Assembly: GCF_029846115.1 (NCBI RefSeq)
Contig: NZ_JARVZZ010000001.1
Location: 2,976,001-3,040,000, forward strand
Direction: 5' to 3'
Origin: Serratia marcescens
GTDB lineage: Bacteria; Pseudomonadota; Gammaproteobacteria; Enterobacterales; Enterobacteriaceae
Length of the DNA: 64,000 nt
Each line of letters starts with the position of its first letter. Position 1 is the first letter of the stretch. Below are positions 12,601-21,917 of this stretch, in pieces. A model generated the notes under the pieces. It ran no database searches, was not told where the DNA came from, and was given only the letters and a program-made list of their open reading frames with translations. Position numbers and translations under genes: made by a program.

Positions 12601-13171
12601 CGATGCGGTAAGGCTCATCGCTGCCCATCGGGTAAAGATCGAGCAACGCACCGCGGGTGGCGAATTCGCCGTGCTCCATCACCTGATCGACGCTGCGGTA
12701 GCCGGCCTGTTCCAGCTGCGCGCGCAGCTTGTCGCGCGACAGGCGCTGGCCTTTCTTCATCACCAGCGCGTGGCCGTGCAGGAACTCATGCGGGCAGACG
12801 CGCTGCATCAGGGTGTTGACCGGCAAAATGATCACGCCGCGCGCCATGGTCGGCAGGTGATACAGGCTCGACAAACGATCCGAGATGATTTCCTGATGCG
12901 GCGAGAAGCTGTCGTACGGCAGGGTTTCCCAGTCGGACAGCGTGGTCACCATCTGGTCGGTGAACTGCTGGATCTCGTCGCGCAGCCGCAGGGCGTTTTG
13001 CATGTCCGGCGCGATCAGCATCACCGGGCCTGGGTGGCGTTCGACGATCTCGGCGCACTCCACGGCGCAGGCCGCGCCGGTCAGTTGCCCCAGCTGGCGC
13101 AGATCGCCCGCGCGATCGGGCAGAGAATAACGGGGGGATGAAGAACGGTTACGGTTATCGGAAGTGCTCAT
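9698..13171 (-). CDS. mfd: Transcription-repair coupling factor Mfd
   Basis: Removes RNA polymerase stalled at DNA lesions and recruits UvrA. 1157 residues, slightly longer than E. coli Mfd because of a polar N-terminal extension. Order: UvrB-like module (about 1-350), RNA-polymerase interaction region containing HLEHGVGRYVGL, superfamily-2 helicase/translocase with Walker A GDVGFGKTE and the DEEH box, TRG-like segment, C-terminal regulatory domain. Divergent from lolC. Confidence 0.98.
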   Translation of the reverse strand: MSTSDNRNRSSSPRYSLPDRAGDLRQLGQLTGAACAVECAEIVERHPGPVMLIAPDMQNALRLRDEIQQFTDQMVTTLSDWETLPYDSFSPHQEIISDRLSSLYHLPTMARGVIILPVNTLMQRVCPHEFLHGHALVMKKGQRLSRDKLRAQLEQAGYRSVDQVMEHGEFATRGALLDLYPMGSDEPYRIDFFDDEIDSLRIFDVDSQRTLSEVEAINLLPAHEFPTDKNAIELFRSQWREQFEVRRDAEHIYQQVSKSAWPAGIEYWQPLFFSQPLPSLFSYLPANTLIVNTGDLEGAAERFWQDVNQRYESRRVDPMRPLLAPDTLWLRVDALFGELKAWPRIALKTDELPAKAGNTNLDYHTLPDLAVQAQHKSPLDNLRRFIEGFDGSVIFSVESEGRRETLQDLLGRIKLAPALIQRLDQAETAGRYMMVGAAEHGFLDGLRQRALICESDLLGERVSRRRQDNRRTINTDTLIRNLAELHPGQPVVHLEHGVGRYVGLTTLEAGGIKAEYLILSYAGEDKLYVPVSSLHLISRYAGGADENAPLHKLGGDAWTRARQKAAERVRDVAAELLDIYAQRAAKAGFAFKHNREQYQLFCQSFPFETTPDQEQAINAVLSDMCQPLAMDRLVCGDVGFGKTEVAMRAAFLAVENGKQVAVLVPTTLLAQQHFDNFRDRFATWPIRIEMMSRFRSAKEQQQVLDDAAEGKVDIIIGTHKLLQSDLRWKDLGLLIVDEEHRFGVRHKERIKAMRADVDILTLTATPIPRTLNMAMSGMRDLSIIATPPARRLAVKTFVREYDSLVVREAILREVLRGGQVYYLYNDVENIEKAAQRLAELVPEARIAIGHGQMRERDLERVMNDFHHQRFNVLVCTTIIETGIDIPSANTIIIERADRFGLAQLHQLRGRVGRSHHQAYAYLLTPNPKAMGTDAHKRLEAIASLEDLGAGFALATHDLEIRGAGELLGEDQSGQMTTVGFSLYMELLESAVDALKNGREPSLEDLTSSQTEVELRMPALLPEDFIPDVNTRLSLYKRIASAKHDGELDELKVELIDRFGQLPDAARNLLQCAALRLHAQKLGIKRIESNERGGFIEFGDNNRVDPGYLIGLLQGNPQVYRLDGPSKLKFTLDLADRQKRLTFTEELLNAFREHTLAA

Positions 13172-13480
13172 TCAGGTATCTTTAATCAATGTGTTAGAGG
13201 GCGTCCCGGCACGGATAACCCTGCGCCTTTATGCTGTTTATAGTAGCCCAGCAGCCGGCAAACTGACACAGCAAAAAGCGCTGCCCATCGCTTTTTTGCC
13301 GGTTATTTAACCGGTTGACGCCGTCGATTTTTTACGGCGGCGGGTCAATATTGCGCTAATCTGCCGCCGTCGCGCTCCTCTGCGCCACGCAATAAAAGGC
13401 CGTCGGGTGTTCCCTAAACGAGGGAGAGCCTTTATTATCCATGATCACTTTGCTTAAGCCACGGCTATCAAACGGATTTC
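13172..13480. promoter_or_regulatory. Divergent mfd/lolC intergenic region with hairpins
   Basis: 309 bases. A short inverted repeat AAAAAGCG / CGCTTTTTT sits at 13273-13297. Nearer lolC, 13391-13436 is a nested inverted repeat: outer arms AATAAAAGGC and GCCTTTATT (one bulge) enclose TCCCT / AGGGA. The second could act in the lolCDE leader; its role is not known. No small gene is convincing. Confidence 0.5.
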
Positions 13481-14683
13481 ATGTATCAACCTGTCGCGTT
13501 ATTCATTGGCCTGCGCTACATGCGCGGGCGAGCCTCAGACCGCTTCGGACGGTTTGTTTCCTGGCTTTCCACCATCGGCATTACGCTGGGGGTGATGGCG
13601 TTGGTCACCGTGCTGTCGGTGATGAACGGATTCGAAAAGGATCTGGAGAACAACATCCTCGGCCTGATGCCGCAGGCGTTGGTCACCAGTCCGCAAGGAT
13701 CGGTCAACCCGCAGCAGCTGCCGGCCTCCGAGGTGCAGAAGCTGCAGGGCGTCACGCGCGTCGCGCCGCTGACCACCGGTGACGTGGTGCTGCAAAGCGC
13801 CCGCAGCGTAGCGGTCGGGGTGATGCTCGGCGTCAATCCCGACGAAGCCGATCCGCTGACCCCGTACCTGGTCAACGTCAAGCAGCAACAGCTGCAGCCG
13901 GGCCAGTACAACATCATCATCGGTGAACAGCTGGCGGGGCAACTCGGCGTCAAGCGCGGCGATTCGCTGCGCGTGATGGTGCCAAGCGCCAGCCAGTTCA
14001 CGCCGATGGGCCGCATTCCCAGCCAGCGTCTGTTCACCCTCATCGGCACCTTCCACGCCAACAGCGAGGTGGACGGCTATCAGCTGCTGGTCAACCAACA
14101 GGACGCTTCGCGCCTGATGCGCTACCCGGCAGGCAACATCACCGGCTGGCGCCTGTTCCTGCAACAGCCGCTGACGGTCGATACCCTCAGCCAACAGCCG
14201 TTGCCGGCGGGCACGGTCTGGAAGGACTGGCGCGATCGCAAGGGCGAGCTGTTCCAGGCTGTGCGCATGGAGAAGAACATGATGGGGCTGCTGCTCAGCC
14301 TGATCGTGGCGGTGGCGGCGTTTAACATCATTACCTCGCTCGGCCTGCTGGTGATGGAAAAGCAGGGTGAAGTCGCCATTCTGCAGACCCAGGGGCTGAC
14401 TCGCCGCCAGATCATGTCGGTGTTTATGGTGCAGGGCGCCAGCGCCGGCATCATCGGTTCGCTGCTTGGCACGCTGCTCGGCGTGCTGCTGGCCACCAAC
14501 CTGAATAACCTGATGCCGATCCTCGGCGCCTTGATCGACGGCGCTTCGCTGCCGGTGGCGGTCGATCCGCTGCAGGTGACGATCATCGCCGTGGTGGCGA
14601 TGGCGGTTTCCCTGTTGTCCACGCTTTATCCTTCATGGCGCGCTGCCGCCGTACAACCCGCTGAGGCTTTACGTTATGAGTAA
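13481..14683 (+). CDS. lolC: Lipoprotein-releasing system permease LolC
   Basis: Inner-membrane subunit of LolCDE, which lifts mature lipoproteins out of the inner membrane and hands them to LolA. 400 residues: one N-terminal membrane helix, a large periplasmic domain, three C-terminal helices (MacB/FtsX fold). N-terminus [14 protein letters not shown] matches LolC. Overlaps lolD by eight bases. Confidence 0.97.
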   Translation: MYQPVALFIGLRYMRGRASDRFGRFVSWLSTIGITLGVMALVTVLSVMNGFEKDLENNILGLMPQALVTSPQGSVNPQQLPASEVQKLQGVTRVAPLTTGDVVLQSARSVAVGVMLGVNPDEADPLTPYLVNVKQQQLQPGQYNIIIGEQLAGQLGVKRGDSLRVMVPSASQFTPMGRIPSQRLFTLIGTFHANSEVDGYQLLVNQQDASRLMRYPAGNITGWRLFLQQPLTVDTLSQQPLPAGTVWKDWRDRKGELFQAVRMEKNMMGLLLSLIVAVAAFNIITSLGLLVMEKQGEVAILQTQGLTRRQIMSVFMVQGASAGIIGSLLGTLLGVLLATNLNNLMPILGALIDGASLPVAVDPLQVTIIAVVAMAVSLLSTLYPSWRAAAVQPAEALRYE

Positions 14684-15380
14684 CCATCTTTTGCTGCAGT
14701 GTGACAACCTGTGCAAGACCTATCAGGAAGGCAATCTGCACACCGACGTGCTGCGCAACGTCAGCTTTGCCATGCAGCAGGGCGAGATGATGGCGATCGT
14801 CGGCAGCTCGGGTTCCGGCAAGAGCACCCTGTTGCACCTGCTGGGCGGGCTGGACTCACCGACCTCCGGCGAGGTGATTTTCAAGGGCGAATCGCTGAAC
14901 GCCATGTCTTCGGCGGCCAAGGCCGAGCTGCGCAACCGCCAACTGGGCTTCATCTATCAGTTCCACCATCTGCTGCCGGACTTCACCGCGCTGGAAAACG
15001 CCGCCATGCCGCTGCTGATCGGCGGCGCCAAGCCGGCGCAGGCGCAGGAGAAGGCGCGGGAGATGCTGGCGGCGGTCGGGCTGGAAAAACGCAGCAAACA
15101 CCGCCCGTCAGAGCTCTCCGGCGGCGAGCGTCAGCGCGTGGCGATCGCGCGTGCGCTGGTTAACAATCCGGCGCTGGTGCTGGCGGACGAACCGACCGGT
15201 AACCTGGACAAACGCACCGCGGACAGCATCTTCGATCTGCTGGGCGAGCTGAACGTGCGTCAGGGCACCGCTTTCCTGGTGGTGACGCACGATCTGCAGC
15301 TGGCCAAGCGTCTGAGCCGCCAGTTGGAAATGGCCGACGGCCACCTGCAGGCGCAGCTGACCCTGATGGGGGCCGAGTAA
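14676..15380 (+). CDS. lolD: Lipoprotein-releasing system ATPase LolD
   Basis: ATP-binding subunit of LolCDE, 234 residues. Walker [10 protein letters not shown] (43-51), ABC signature LSGGERQR, Walker B ALVLADEP. Starts inside the end of lolC and its stop shares bases with the lolE start (TAATG), so translation of the three genes is tightly coupled. Confidence 0.98.
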   Translation: MSNHLLLQCDNLCKTYQEGNLHTDVLRNVSFAMQQGEMMAIVGSSGSGKSTLLHLLGGLDSPTSGEVIFKGESLNAMSSAAKAELRNRQLGFIYQFHHLLPDFTALENAAMPLLIGGAKPAQAQEKAREMLAAVGLEKRSKHRPSELSGGERQRVAIARALVNNPALVLADEPTGNLDKRTADSIFDLLGELNVRQGTAFLVVTHDLQLAKRLSRQLEMADGHLQAQLTLMGAE

Positions 15381-16627
15381 TGGCGGGAGCCTCACTGTCC
15401 TTCCTGACGGCCCTGCGTTTCAGCCGCGGCCGTAAACGCGGCGGCATGGTGTCGCTGATCTCGGTCATCTCCACCATCGGCATTGCGCTGGGGGTAGCGG
15501 TGCTGATCGTCGGCCTGAGCGCGATGAACGGCTTTGAGCGCGAGCTGAAGAACCGCATTCTGGCGGTGGTGCCGCATGGCGAACTCGAACCGGTCAATCA
15601 GCCGTTCAGCGGCTGGCCGTCGATTCTGCAGCGGGTGGAAAAGGTGCCGGGCATTGTGGCCGCCGCGCCGTACATCAACTTTACCGGCCTGATGGAGAAC
15701 GGCGCACAGCTGCGCGCGGTGGAAGTCAAGGGCGTTGATCCGCAGCAGGAAAGCCGGCTGAGCGCGCTGCCGCAGTATGTGCAGGGCGACGCCTGGGCCA
15801 ACTTCAAGCCCGGCGAGCAGCAGGTGATCCTCGGCAGGGGCGTGGCCGACGCGCTGGGCGTCAAGCAGGGCGCCTACGTGACGGTGATGATCCCCAACAG
15901 CGACCCGGAAATGAAGCTGCTGCAGCCGAAGCGCATTCGTCTGCACGTGACCGGCATTTTGCAGCTCAGCGGCCAGCTCGATCACAGCCTGGCGCTGGTG
16001 CCGTTGGCCGACGCGCAGCAGTATCTCGACATGGGTGACAGCGTCACGGGCATCGCGCTCAAGATGAACGACGTGTTCGCCGCCAACAAACTGGTGCGCG
16101 ACGCCGGCGAAGTGACCAACGCCTACATTTACATCAAGAGCTGGATCGGCAAATACGGCTATATGTACCGCGACATCCAGATGATCCGCGCCATCATGTA
16201 TCTGGCGATGGTGCTGGTGATCGGCGTAGCCTGCTTCAACATTGTCTCCACGCTGGTGATGGCGGTGAAAGACAAAAGCGCCGACATTGCGGTGCTACGC
16301 ACCCTGGGCGCCAAAGACGGCTTTATCCGCGCCATCTTCATCTGGTATGGGCTGCTGGCCGGGCTGCTGGGCAGCCTGAGCGGCGTGGTGATCGGGGTGA
16401 TCGCCTCGCTGCAGCTGACCAACATCATCCGGGGCATCGAGAAACTGGTCGGCCACTCCTTCCTGTCGGGCGATATCTACTTCATCGATTTCCTGCCTTC
16501 CGAGCTGCACTGGCTGGATGTGCTGATCGTGTTGGCGACCGCCATCGTGCTGAGCCTGTTGGCCAGTTGGTATCCGGCCAGGCGTGCCAGCCGCATCGAT
16601 CCAGCGCGGGTGCTGAGCGGACAATAA
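15380..16627 (+). CDS. lolE: Lipoprotein-releasing system permease LolE
   Basis: Second, LolC-like membrane subunit, 415 residues, which binds the lipoprotein cargo. Same fold as LolC: N-terminal helix, periplasmic domain, three C-terminal helices ending [17 protein letters not shown]. Last gene of lolCDE; a strong terminator follows before nagK. Confidence 0.97.
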   Translation: MAGASLSFLTALRFSRGRKRGGMVSLISVISTIGIALGVAVLIVGLSAMNGFERELKNRILAVVPHGELEPVNQPFSGWPSILQRVEKVPGIVAAAPYINFTGLMENGAQLRAVEVKGVDPQQESRLSALPQYVQGDAWANFKPGEQQVILGRGVADALGVKQGAYVTVMIPNSDPEMKLLQPKRIRLHVTGILQLSGQLDHSLALVPLADAQQYLDMGDSVTGIALKMNDVFAANKLVRDAGEVTNAYIYIKSWIGKYGYMYRDIQMIRAIMYLAMVLVIGVACFNIVSTLVMAVKDKSADIAVLRTLGAKDGFIRAIFIWYGLLAGLLGSLSGVVIGVIASLQLTNIIRGIEKLVGHSFLSGDIYFIDFLPSELHWLDVLIVLATAIVLSLLASWYPARRASRIDPARVLSGQ

Positions 16628-16632
16628 AACCC

Positions 16633-16664
16633 ACGGGGAGGCAGCGATGCCGCCCCGTTTTTTT
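16633..16664 (+). terminator. Rho-independent terminator after lolE
   Basis: Arms ACGGGG and CCCCGT with inner arms GGCA / TGCC around loop GCGA, followed by seven T. It lies only 17 bases before the nagK start, so nagK needs read-through or its own weak promoter. Confidence 0.9.
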
Positions 16665-16680
16665 AGCCTGGGGATGGGTT

Positions 16681-17601
16681 ATGTACTACGGTTTCGATAT
16701 GGGTGGCACCAAGATTGAGCTGGGGGTATTCGACGACCGCCTGCAGCGCATTTGGCAAAAGCGGGTGCCGACGCCGCGTGAGGATTACCGGCAGCTGCTG
16801 GCCACGCTGTGCGATCTGACCCTTGAGGCGGATGCGTTTTGCGGCCGGCGCGGCAGCGTCGGCATCGGCATCCCAGGCCTGCCCAACGATGATGACGGCA
16901 CGCTGTTTACCGCCAACGTGCCGGCGGCGATGGGGCGACCGCTGCCGCGCGATCTGGCGGCGCTGATCGGGCGCGAGGTGCGGGTCGATAACGACGCCAA
17001 CTGCTTTGCGCTGTCGGAGGCCTGGGACGACGAGTTTCGCCGCTACCCGACGGTGCTGGGCATCATCCTCGGCACCGGCGTTGGCGGCGGGCTGATCGTC
17101 GACGGCAAGACGGTGCCTGGGCGCAACTATATCGCCGGCGAGTTCGGCCATTTGCGCCTGCCGGTGGACGCGCTCGAGGTGCTGGGGCGTGATGTGCCTC
17201 GCGTTGCCTGCGGGTGCGGCCATCAGGGTTGCATTGAAAATTACATATCGGGCCGCGGTTTCGAATGGATGTACGCCCATTTCTATGGCCGGCACTTGCC
17301 TGCCACCGAGATCATTGCGCATTATCAGGCGGGTGAGCCGCAGGCGGTGGCCCACGTCGACCGCTTTATGGACGTGCTGGCGATCTGCCTGGGCAACCTG
17401 CTGACGGTGCTGGATCCGCACCTGGTGGTGATCGGCGGCGGGCTGTCGAACTTCGACGCCATTTACCAGGCGTTGCCTCAGCGGCTGCCGGCGCACCTGC
17501 TGCGGGTGGCCCGGCTGCCGCGCATCGAGAAGGCGCGCTATGGTGACGCCGGCGGCGTGCGCGGTGCAGCGTTCCTCAATTTGGTCAACAGGGAAAAGTA
17601 A
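16681..17601 (+). CDS. nagK: N-acetyl-D-glucosamine kinase
   Basis: ROK-family kinase, 306 residues, that phosphorylates GlcNAc recovered from cell-wall turnover. Start [15 protein letters not shown] carries the ATP-binding DMGGTK motif; the ROK zinc site is visible as [12 protein letters not shown], and the catalytic aspartate lies in [10 protein letters not shown]. Placed between lolE and cobB as in E. coli; 11 bases separate it from cobB. Confidence 0.97.
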   Translation: MYYGFDMGGTKIELGVFDDRLQRIWQKRVPTPREDYRQLLATLCDLTLEADAFCGRRGSVGIGIPGLPNDDDGTLFTANVPAAMGRPLPRDLAALIGREVRVDNDANCFALSEAWDDEFRRYPTVLGIILGTGVGGGLIVDGKTVPGRNYIAGEFGHLRLPVDALEVLGRDVPRVACGCGHQGCIENYISGRGFEWMYAHFYGRHLPATEIIAHYQAGEPQAVAHVDRFMDVLAICLGNLLTVLDPHLVVIGGGLSNFDAIYQALPQRLPAHLLRVARLPRIEKARYGDAGGVRGAAFLNLVNREK

Positions 17602-17612
17602 GGAGAGAGTTA

Positions 17613-18449
17613 ATGCACACTCGCCATCGGCTGTGTCAGTTTCGCAAGAGTAAGCATGTGCTGCATCAGCGCTTTCGTTCACGCATTTTTCACCGTGACA
17701 CCATGGCGGCGGCCGAGCTGAAAAAGCCGTTTGTGGTGGTGTTGACCGGGGCCGGCATTTCGGCCGAGTCGGGCATTCGCACCTTCCGCGCCGCGGATGG
17801 GCTATGGGAAGAGCACCGGGTGGAGGACGTCGCCACGCCGGAAGGTTTTCAGCGCGATCCGGCGCTGGTGCAGGCGTTTTACAACGAACGCCGCCGCCAG
17901 CTGCAGACGGAAGAGATCGCCCCGAACGCCGCGCACCGTGCGCTGGCGGACCTGGAAGAGTGGCTGGGGGACAACTTCCTGTTGGTCACGCAAAACATCG
18001 ATAACCTGCATGAGCGCGCCGGCAGCAAGCGGGTGCTGCACATGCACGGCGAATTGCTGAAGGTGCGCTGCACCCAGTCGGGCCAGGTGTTCGAATGGCC
18101 CGGCGATCTCAGCGTTGACGACCGTTGCCACTGCTGCCAGTTCCCGGCGCCGCTGCGGCCGCACGTGGTGTGGTTCGGCGAGATGCCGCTGGGCATGGAC
18201 GACATTTACCAGGCGCTGAGCAAGGCCGATTTCTTCGTCGCCATCGGCACCTCCGGCCACGTCTATCCGGCGGCCGGCTTCGTGCATGAGGCGCGGCTGG
18301 GCGGCGCCTACGCCATGGAACTGAACCTGGAACCGAGCCAGGTAGAGAGCCAGTTCGACGAGAAACACTACGGTCTTGCCAGCGAAGTGGTGCCGCGTTT
18401 TGTGCACAAATTCCTGGTGGGCAAGGTGGCGCGGGCCGACAGGCCCTGA
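17613..18449 (+). CDS. cobB: NAD-dependent protein deacylase CobB (sirtuin)
   Basis: Class III sirtuin that removes acetyl and succinyl groups from lysines. 278 residues with the positively charged N-terminal extension (about 37 residues) of the long CobB form. NAD-binding [25 protein letters not shown], catalytic histidine in [11 protein letters not shown], and zinc cysteines (KVRC, CHCC) are all present. Strong ribosome binding site AAGGAGAG. Convergent with potD. Confidence 0.97.
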   Translation: MHTRHRLCQFRKSKHVLHQRFRSRIFHRDTMAAAELKKPFVVVLTGAGISAESGIRTFRAADGLWEEHRVEDVATPEGFQRDPALVQAFYNERRRQLQTEEIAPNAAHRALADLEEWLGDNFLLVTQNIDNLHERAGSKRVLHMHGELLKVRCTQSGQVFEWPGDLSVDDRCHCCQFPAPLRPHVVWFGEMPLGMDDIYQALSKADFFVAIGTSGHVYPAAGFVHEARLGGAYAMELNLEPSQVESQFDEKHYGLASEVVPRFVHKFLVGKVARADRP

Positions 18450-18455
18450 GAAAGG

Positions 18456-18482
18456 CATCAGGGCGCACTGCGCGCCCTGATG
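18456..18482. terminator. Hairpin between convergent cobB and potD
   Basis: Arms CATCAGGGCGC and GCGCCCTGATG (11 bp) around loop ACTGC, between two convergent stops. No clear U-run on either strand, so it is a hairpin of probable terminator or mRNA-protecting role. Confidence 0.6.
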
Positions 18483-18497
18483 GGATGGCGGGGCGTG

Positions 18498-19541
18498 TTA
18501 GCGCCCGGCTTTCAGCTTTTGGAAGTAGCTTTCGTACAGCGTGCTGGCGTCGCCGACGTCGTTTTGCCACTCGCCGTGCTCAATCACCGCCTTATCCGGG
18601 TAGAGTGATTTATCGTTGGCGATCTCCGGCGACAGCAGCTTCTTCGCCGCCAGGTTCGGCGTCGGGTAACCGATGGTTTCCGCCACCTGCACTGCGATTT
18701 CCGGCCGTAGCAGGAAGTCTATCAGCTTCAGCGCCCCCTCGACGTTGCGCGCGTTGGCCGGAATGGCCAGGCTGTCCATCCAGAAGATCCCGCCTTCCTT
18801 CGGCCAAACGATCTCCAGCGGCGTGCCGGCCTGGCGCGCCACGAAGGCCGAACCGTTCCACACCATACCGACGTTGACTTCCCCTTCCATAAACGGGTTG
18901 CCCGGGTTGTCGGAGTTGAAGGCCAGCACGTTCGGCATCAATTTCTGCAGTTCGTGATAGGCGGCTTCGATCTCTTTCGGGTCAGTGGTGTTGCCGGAAT
19001 AGCCCAGCTTGAGCAGCGCCATCTGGAACACTTCGCGCGCGTCGTCGGTCAGCAGCAGGCGGCCTTTGTACTGCGGCTGCCACAGATCGGCCCAGGCGGT
19101 AACGGTAGAGGGATCCTGCGCGTCGCTGTTGACGCCGATGGCGGTAGCGCCCCAGATGTAAGGAATGGAATAGTCGTTGTTAGGATCGAACGGCTTGTTC
19201 AGCAGGGTAGGATCGAGATCCTTGAAGTGGCTGAGCTTGCTCTTGTCGATTTTTTGCAGCATGCCTTCCTTGCTCATCTTGGCGATGAAGTAAGTGGAAG
19301 GCACCACCAGATCGTACGCGCCGTCTTTGTAGGTCTTCAGCTTGGCGTACATGCTTTCGTTGGATTCATAGGTGGAATAGATCACCTTGATGCCGGTTTC
19401 CTTGGTGAACTGCTCCAGCAGCCCCGGCGGGACGTATTCAGTCCAGTTATAGAAGTACAGTGTCTTGCCGTCAGAGGCGTTTGCAGAGCAGAAACTCAGC
19501 GCCATCATCCCGGCTGCGAGCAGATGTGACCACTTTTTCAT
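18498..19541 (-). CDS. potD: Spermidine/putrescine ABC transporter periplasmic binding protein PotD
   Basis: Binds spermidine (and putrescine) in the periplasm for PotABC. 347 residues with a cleavable signal peptide ending near FCSANAS. Typical polyamine-binding segments are present (YFYNWTEYVPPGLL, YSTYESNESMYAKL). In E. coli it is the last gene of potABCD; here about 4 kb of foreign-looking sugar genes separate it from potC, and the regulator immediately upstream points the other way, so potD must have its own promoter in 19542-19779. Confidence 0.96.
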   Translation of the reverse strand: MKKWSHLLAAGMMALSFCSANASDGKTLYFYNWTEYVPPGLLEQFTKETGIKVIYSTYESNESMYAKLKTYKDGAYDLVVPSTYFIAKMSKEGMLQKIDKSKLSHFKDLDPTLLNKPFDPNNDYSIPYIWGATAIGVNSDAQDPSTVTAWADLWQPQYKGRLLLTDDAREVFQMALLKLGYSGNTTDPKEIEAAYHELQKLMPNVLAFNSDNPGNPFMEGEVNVGMVWNGSAFVARQAGTPLEIVWPKEGGIFWMDSLAIPANARNVEGALKLIDFLLRPEIAVQVAETIGYPTPNLAAKKLLSPEIANDKSLYPDKAVIEHGEWQNDVGDASTLYESYFQKLKAGR

Positions 19542-19779
19542 GCAGCGTATCCTTCAGCAGTAGTGAGCCGAACCCGTATGGGCAAACCGTTTGGCGGCAG
19601 CGCCATACCCCAGAAAGGGGCCATTATAGGGGCCGGGGTGAGGTGGGTAAAGGCGGTTATCCCGCTGGCAAATCAAGGGGTTTGGCGGCTTAAAGTGCAT
19701 CACAATTTGATTGTCTCGCGCTGGACAGGCGGTGAAGCGCGTGCGAAACAATAATTTTGGCGAATAAACGAGGGCGGCG
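19542..19779. promoter_or_regulatory. Divergent potD/rpiR-type regulator intergenic region
   Basis: 238 bases between divergent starts. It must drive the detached potD leftward and the regulator rightward. An AAGGA site lies before potD and a GAGGG site before the regulator. Around 19590-19660 is an odd G-run rich stretch (CCCCAGAAAGGGGCC, GGGGCCGGGG). No operator assigned. Confidence 0.45.
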
Positions 19780-20490
19780 ATGAATTTCAAACAGGTCTTC
19801 AGCCAGGCGGAGCTCAGCAAGACGGATCTGACGATTTTGCACTGCATTCTCGACAATCCGGACGCCTGCATCGACGACGGCATCCGCGCGGTGTCCACAC
19901 GCTGCTACAGTTCCCCCTCAACGCTGGTGCGGCTGGCCAAAAAGCTGGGCTTTCGCGGCTATCTCGAACTGGTCTATTTCATCAAGTTCAACCTGACGAT
20001 GGCGCCGGCCTACCAGGCGGAACGCGTGACGTCGGCGGCACCGCCGGCCCAGCAGGCGCAGTTTCTCGATCTGCTCGACAGCGGCAAAATCCTGATCCAC
20101 GGCAGCGGTTTTTCGCAGCTGGTGGCGCAGTATATGTACAACAAGTTTATGACGCTGGGCGTAGACAGTTACCTGTCGCTGTGGCCGGATTTCGACATTC
20201 TTGACCGTGAGACGCGCTTTCGCTTCGATATGGTGATCGTGATTTCAAAGTCGGGCAACAGCGGCTCGGCGCTGAGCTGGGGCGAGGCGGTGAAGCGTAA
20301 CCGCATTCTGCTGGCGGCTTTCTGCGGCGACGGCGACAGCCCGCTGGCGCAGCAGGCCGACATGACCTTTCTGTTTGAGGACCGGCAAAAATACGATCAC
20401 GATATCTACTATCCCAACCCGTTTTTCGGCCACTGTCTGTTGGGATTCGAGAATGTGATCACCGCCTGGTTTGAACGACGCGGCCGCTGA
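19780..20490 (+). CDS. MurR/RpiR family transcriptional regulator
   Basis: 236 residues: N-terminal RpiR-type helix-turn-helix (about 1-75; TRCYSSPSTLVRLAKKLGF) and C-terminal SIS sugar-phosphate-binding domain (about 90-230; IHGSGFSQLVAQYM, VIVISKSGNSG). Such proteins sense a phosphorylated sugar. It faces the GH4 and PTS genes end to end and is their likely regulator. With them it forms an island inside the pot operon. The ligand is not known. Confidence 0.9.
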   Translation: MNFKQVFSQAELSKTDLTILHCILDNPDACIDDGIRAVSTRCYSSPSTLVRLAKKLGFRGYLELVYFIKFNLTMAPAYQAERVTSAAPPAQQAQFLDLLDSGKILIHGSGFSQLVAQYMYNKFMTLGVDSYLSLWPDFDILDRETRFRFDMVIVISKSGNSGSALSWGEAVKRNRILLAAFCGDGDSPLAQQADMTFLFEDRQKYDHDIYYPNPFFGHCLLGFENVITAWFERRGR

Positions 20491-20507
20491 CGGCCGCGCC
20501 GCATCGC

Positions 20508-21893
20508 TTAGCGCCAGTGCACGGCATACTGACGGTGGGCCTGCAGGTACTCCTCCACCAGCGTTTTCGCCAGCGAGTAGGAGTTGACCAGCGGGTGTAC
20601 CATCAGCGCCTTGATGGCCAGTTGGCGGTTGCCGGTCAGGATCGCCGCCACCGCCAGCCGTTCGTACTCTTTCACCTGCGAAATCAGGTTTTTCTGGGTG
20701 TCGGGAATATCGCGCATTTTGACCGGCTGAATGCCGGCGCTGCTCAATTCGCAGCTGATTTCGATCACGTCTTCCGGGTGCAGAAAATCGAGCGTGTCGC
20801 GGTTTTGCATCGATACCACCACGCGTTTTTGCCGGCCGCTGTTGACCGCCTCCAGAATGTCGATCGCTACCCCGGCATAGCCGCCGCTGTCCGGCTGTTC
20901 GATAAACTGTTGCAGCGTCAGCATCTCACGCGTTTTCACCTTGCCCTGGTTGGACTCGCGCTGCATGTAGGAGTTTTCGCGCTGCAGGTAATGGCTGAAG
21001 TAGACAGAGAAGGCGTGTTCCAACTGACGGGGGATGTCCAGCTCGCCCAACGCCGACAGCATTTGGCGATTGATCGCCGCGATTTGTTCGCCGCGGGTCT
21101 CGCCGCCCTCGACGATGGCGGCGATCGCCTGCTCACGGTAGTAGTAATAGTAGAGATACTCGTTGAGCATCAGGTTGTCCGACAGCGCCACCAGCTCCGG
21201 CGAGAAGTATTTCATGCAGGTTTCGCGATACAGGCGCGGATCCGCCAGCAACCGTTCCGTGACCGGCTCACCGTTGACGCGCGCATTGCGGAACCAGGAA
21301 AGATGGTTGAGGCCGAAGCAATCGACGCTCAGTTGGTCTTCGCGGCAGCCCAGCAGCTCGGCCAGTTCGCGAATGAACTCGCTGGGGGCGTCGCAGATAC
21401 CGTAGACCCGGCGCTGGAAGCCGGATTTGATGATCGCCTCGGTCACCATGCCGGAAGGATTGGTGAAGTTGAACAAGACCGCGTCCGGCGAGGAAAGCTG
21501 CTCGATCAGGCGGCAATAATCGAGGATCGCCGGGATCGAACGCATCGCCATGGCGAAGCCGCCGGCGCCGGTGGTTTCTTGCCCGAGCAACTGGTGATTG
21601 AGCGCGATGCGCTCGTCATGGATGCGGCCTTCCTCGCCGCCAATGCGCAGGGTGGTGATGATGTAGTCGGCGCCTTGCAGTGCCTGGCGCGGATCGCTGC
21701 TGAGGCTGAAAGCAATGTCGTCGCGAATGCGCTGGAACACGCCCTGCGCGAGGGCGCCGTAGATCGCCAGATGGCGCTCATCGGTATCCATAAACACCAC
21801 TTCGGTAATGCCGATGCGATGGGCGTTATAGGCAATGGATTTGGCGAGGAACGGGGAACGTACGCCGCCGCCGCCGAGAACGGTTAATTTCAT
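20508..21893 (-). CDS. Glycoside hydrolase family 4 phospho-glycosidase
   Basis: 461 residues, GH4 family, the NAD- and Mn-dependent 6-phospho-glycosidases (CelF, LicH, GlvA type). The N-terminal Rossmann glycine run LGGGGVRSP binds NAD; NFTNPSGMVTEA and the cysteine motif CDAP hold the substrate and metal region. CDxP is closer to the 6-phospho-beta-glucosidase side (CNxP/CDMP) than to the CHSI of 6-phospho-alpha-glucosidases, so a beta-glucoside phosphate is the better guess. Starts 24 bases after the PTS gene and is cotranscribed with it. Confidence 0.9.
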   Translation of the reverse strand: MKLTVLGGGGVRSPFLAKSIAYNAHRIGITEVVFMDTDERHLAIYGALAQGVFQRIRDDIAFSLSSDPRQALQGADYIITTLRIGGEEGRIHDERIALNHQLLGQETTGAGGFAMAMRSIPAILDYCRLIEQLSSPDAVLFNFTNPSGMVTEAIIKSGFQRRVYGICDAPSEFIRELAELLGCREDQLSVDCFGLNHLSWFRNARVNGEPVTERLLADPRLYRETCMKYFSPELVALSDNLMLNEYLYYYYYREQAIAAIVEGGETRGEQIAAINRQMLSALGELDIPRQLEHAFSVYFSHYLQRENSYMQRESNQGKVKTREMLTLQQFIEQPDSGGYAGVAIDILEAVNSGRQKRVVVSMQNRDTLDFLHPEDVIEISCELSSAGIQPVKMRDIPDTQKNLISQVKEYERLAVAAILTGNRQLAIKALMVHPLVNSYSLAKTLVEEYLQAHRQYAVHWR

Positions 21894-21917
21894 TCGATAT
21901 CTCCCATTAATAAAGCG

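Noticed and set aside
10304..13141. 945-codon open frame on the plus strand opposite mfd
   Set aside because: Exact shadow of mfd produced by high third-position GC; rich in His, Gln and Arg, without a ribosome binding site or family similarity.
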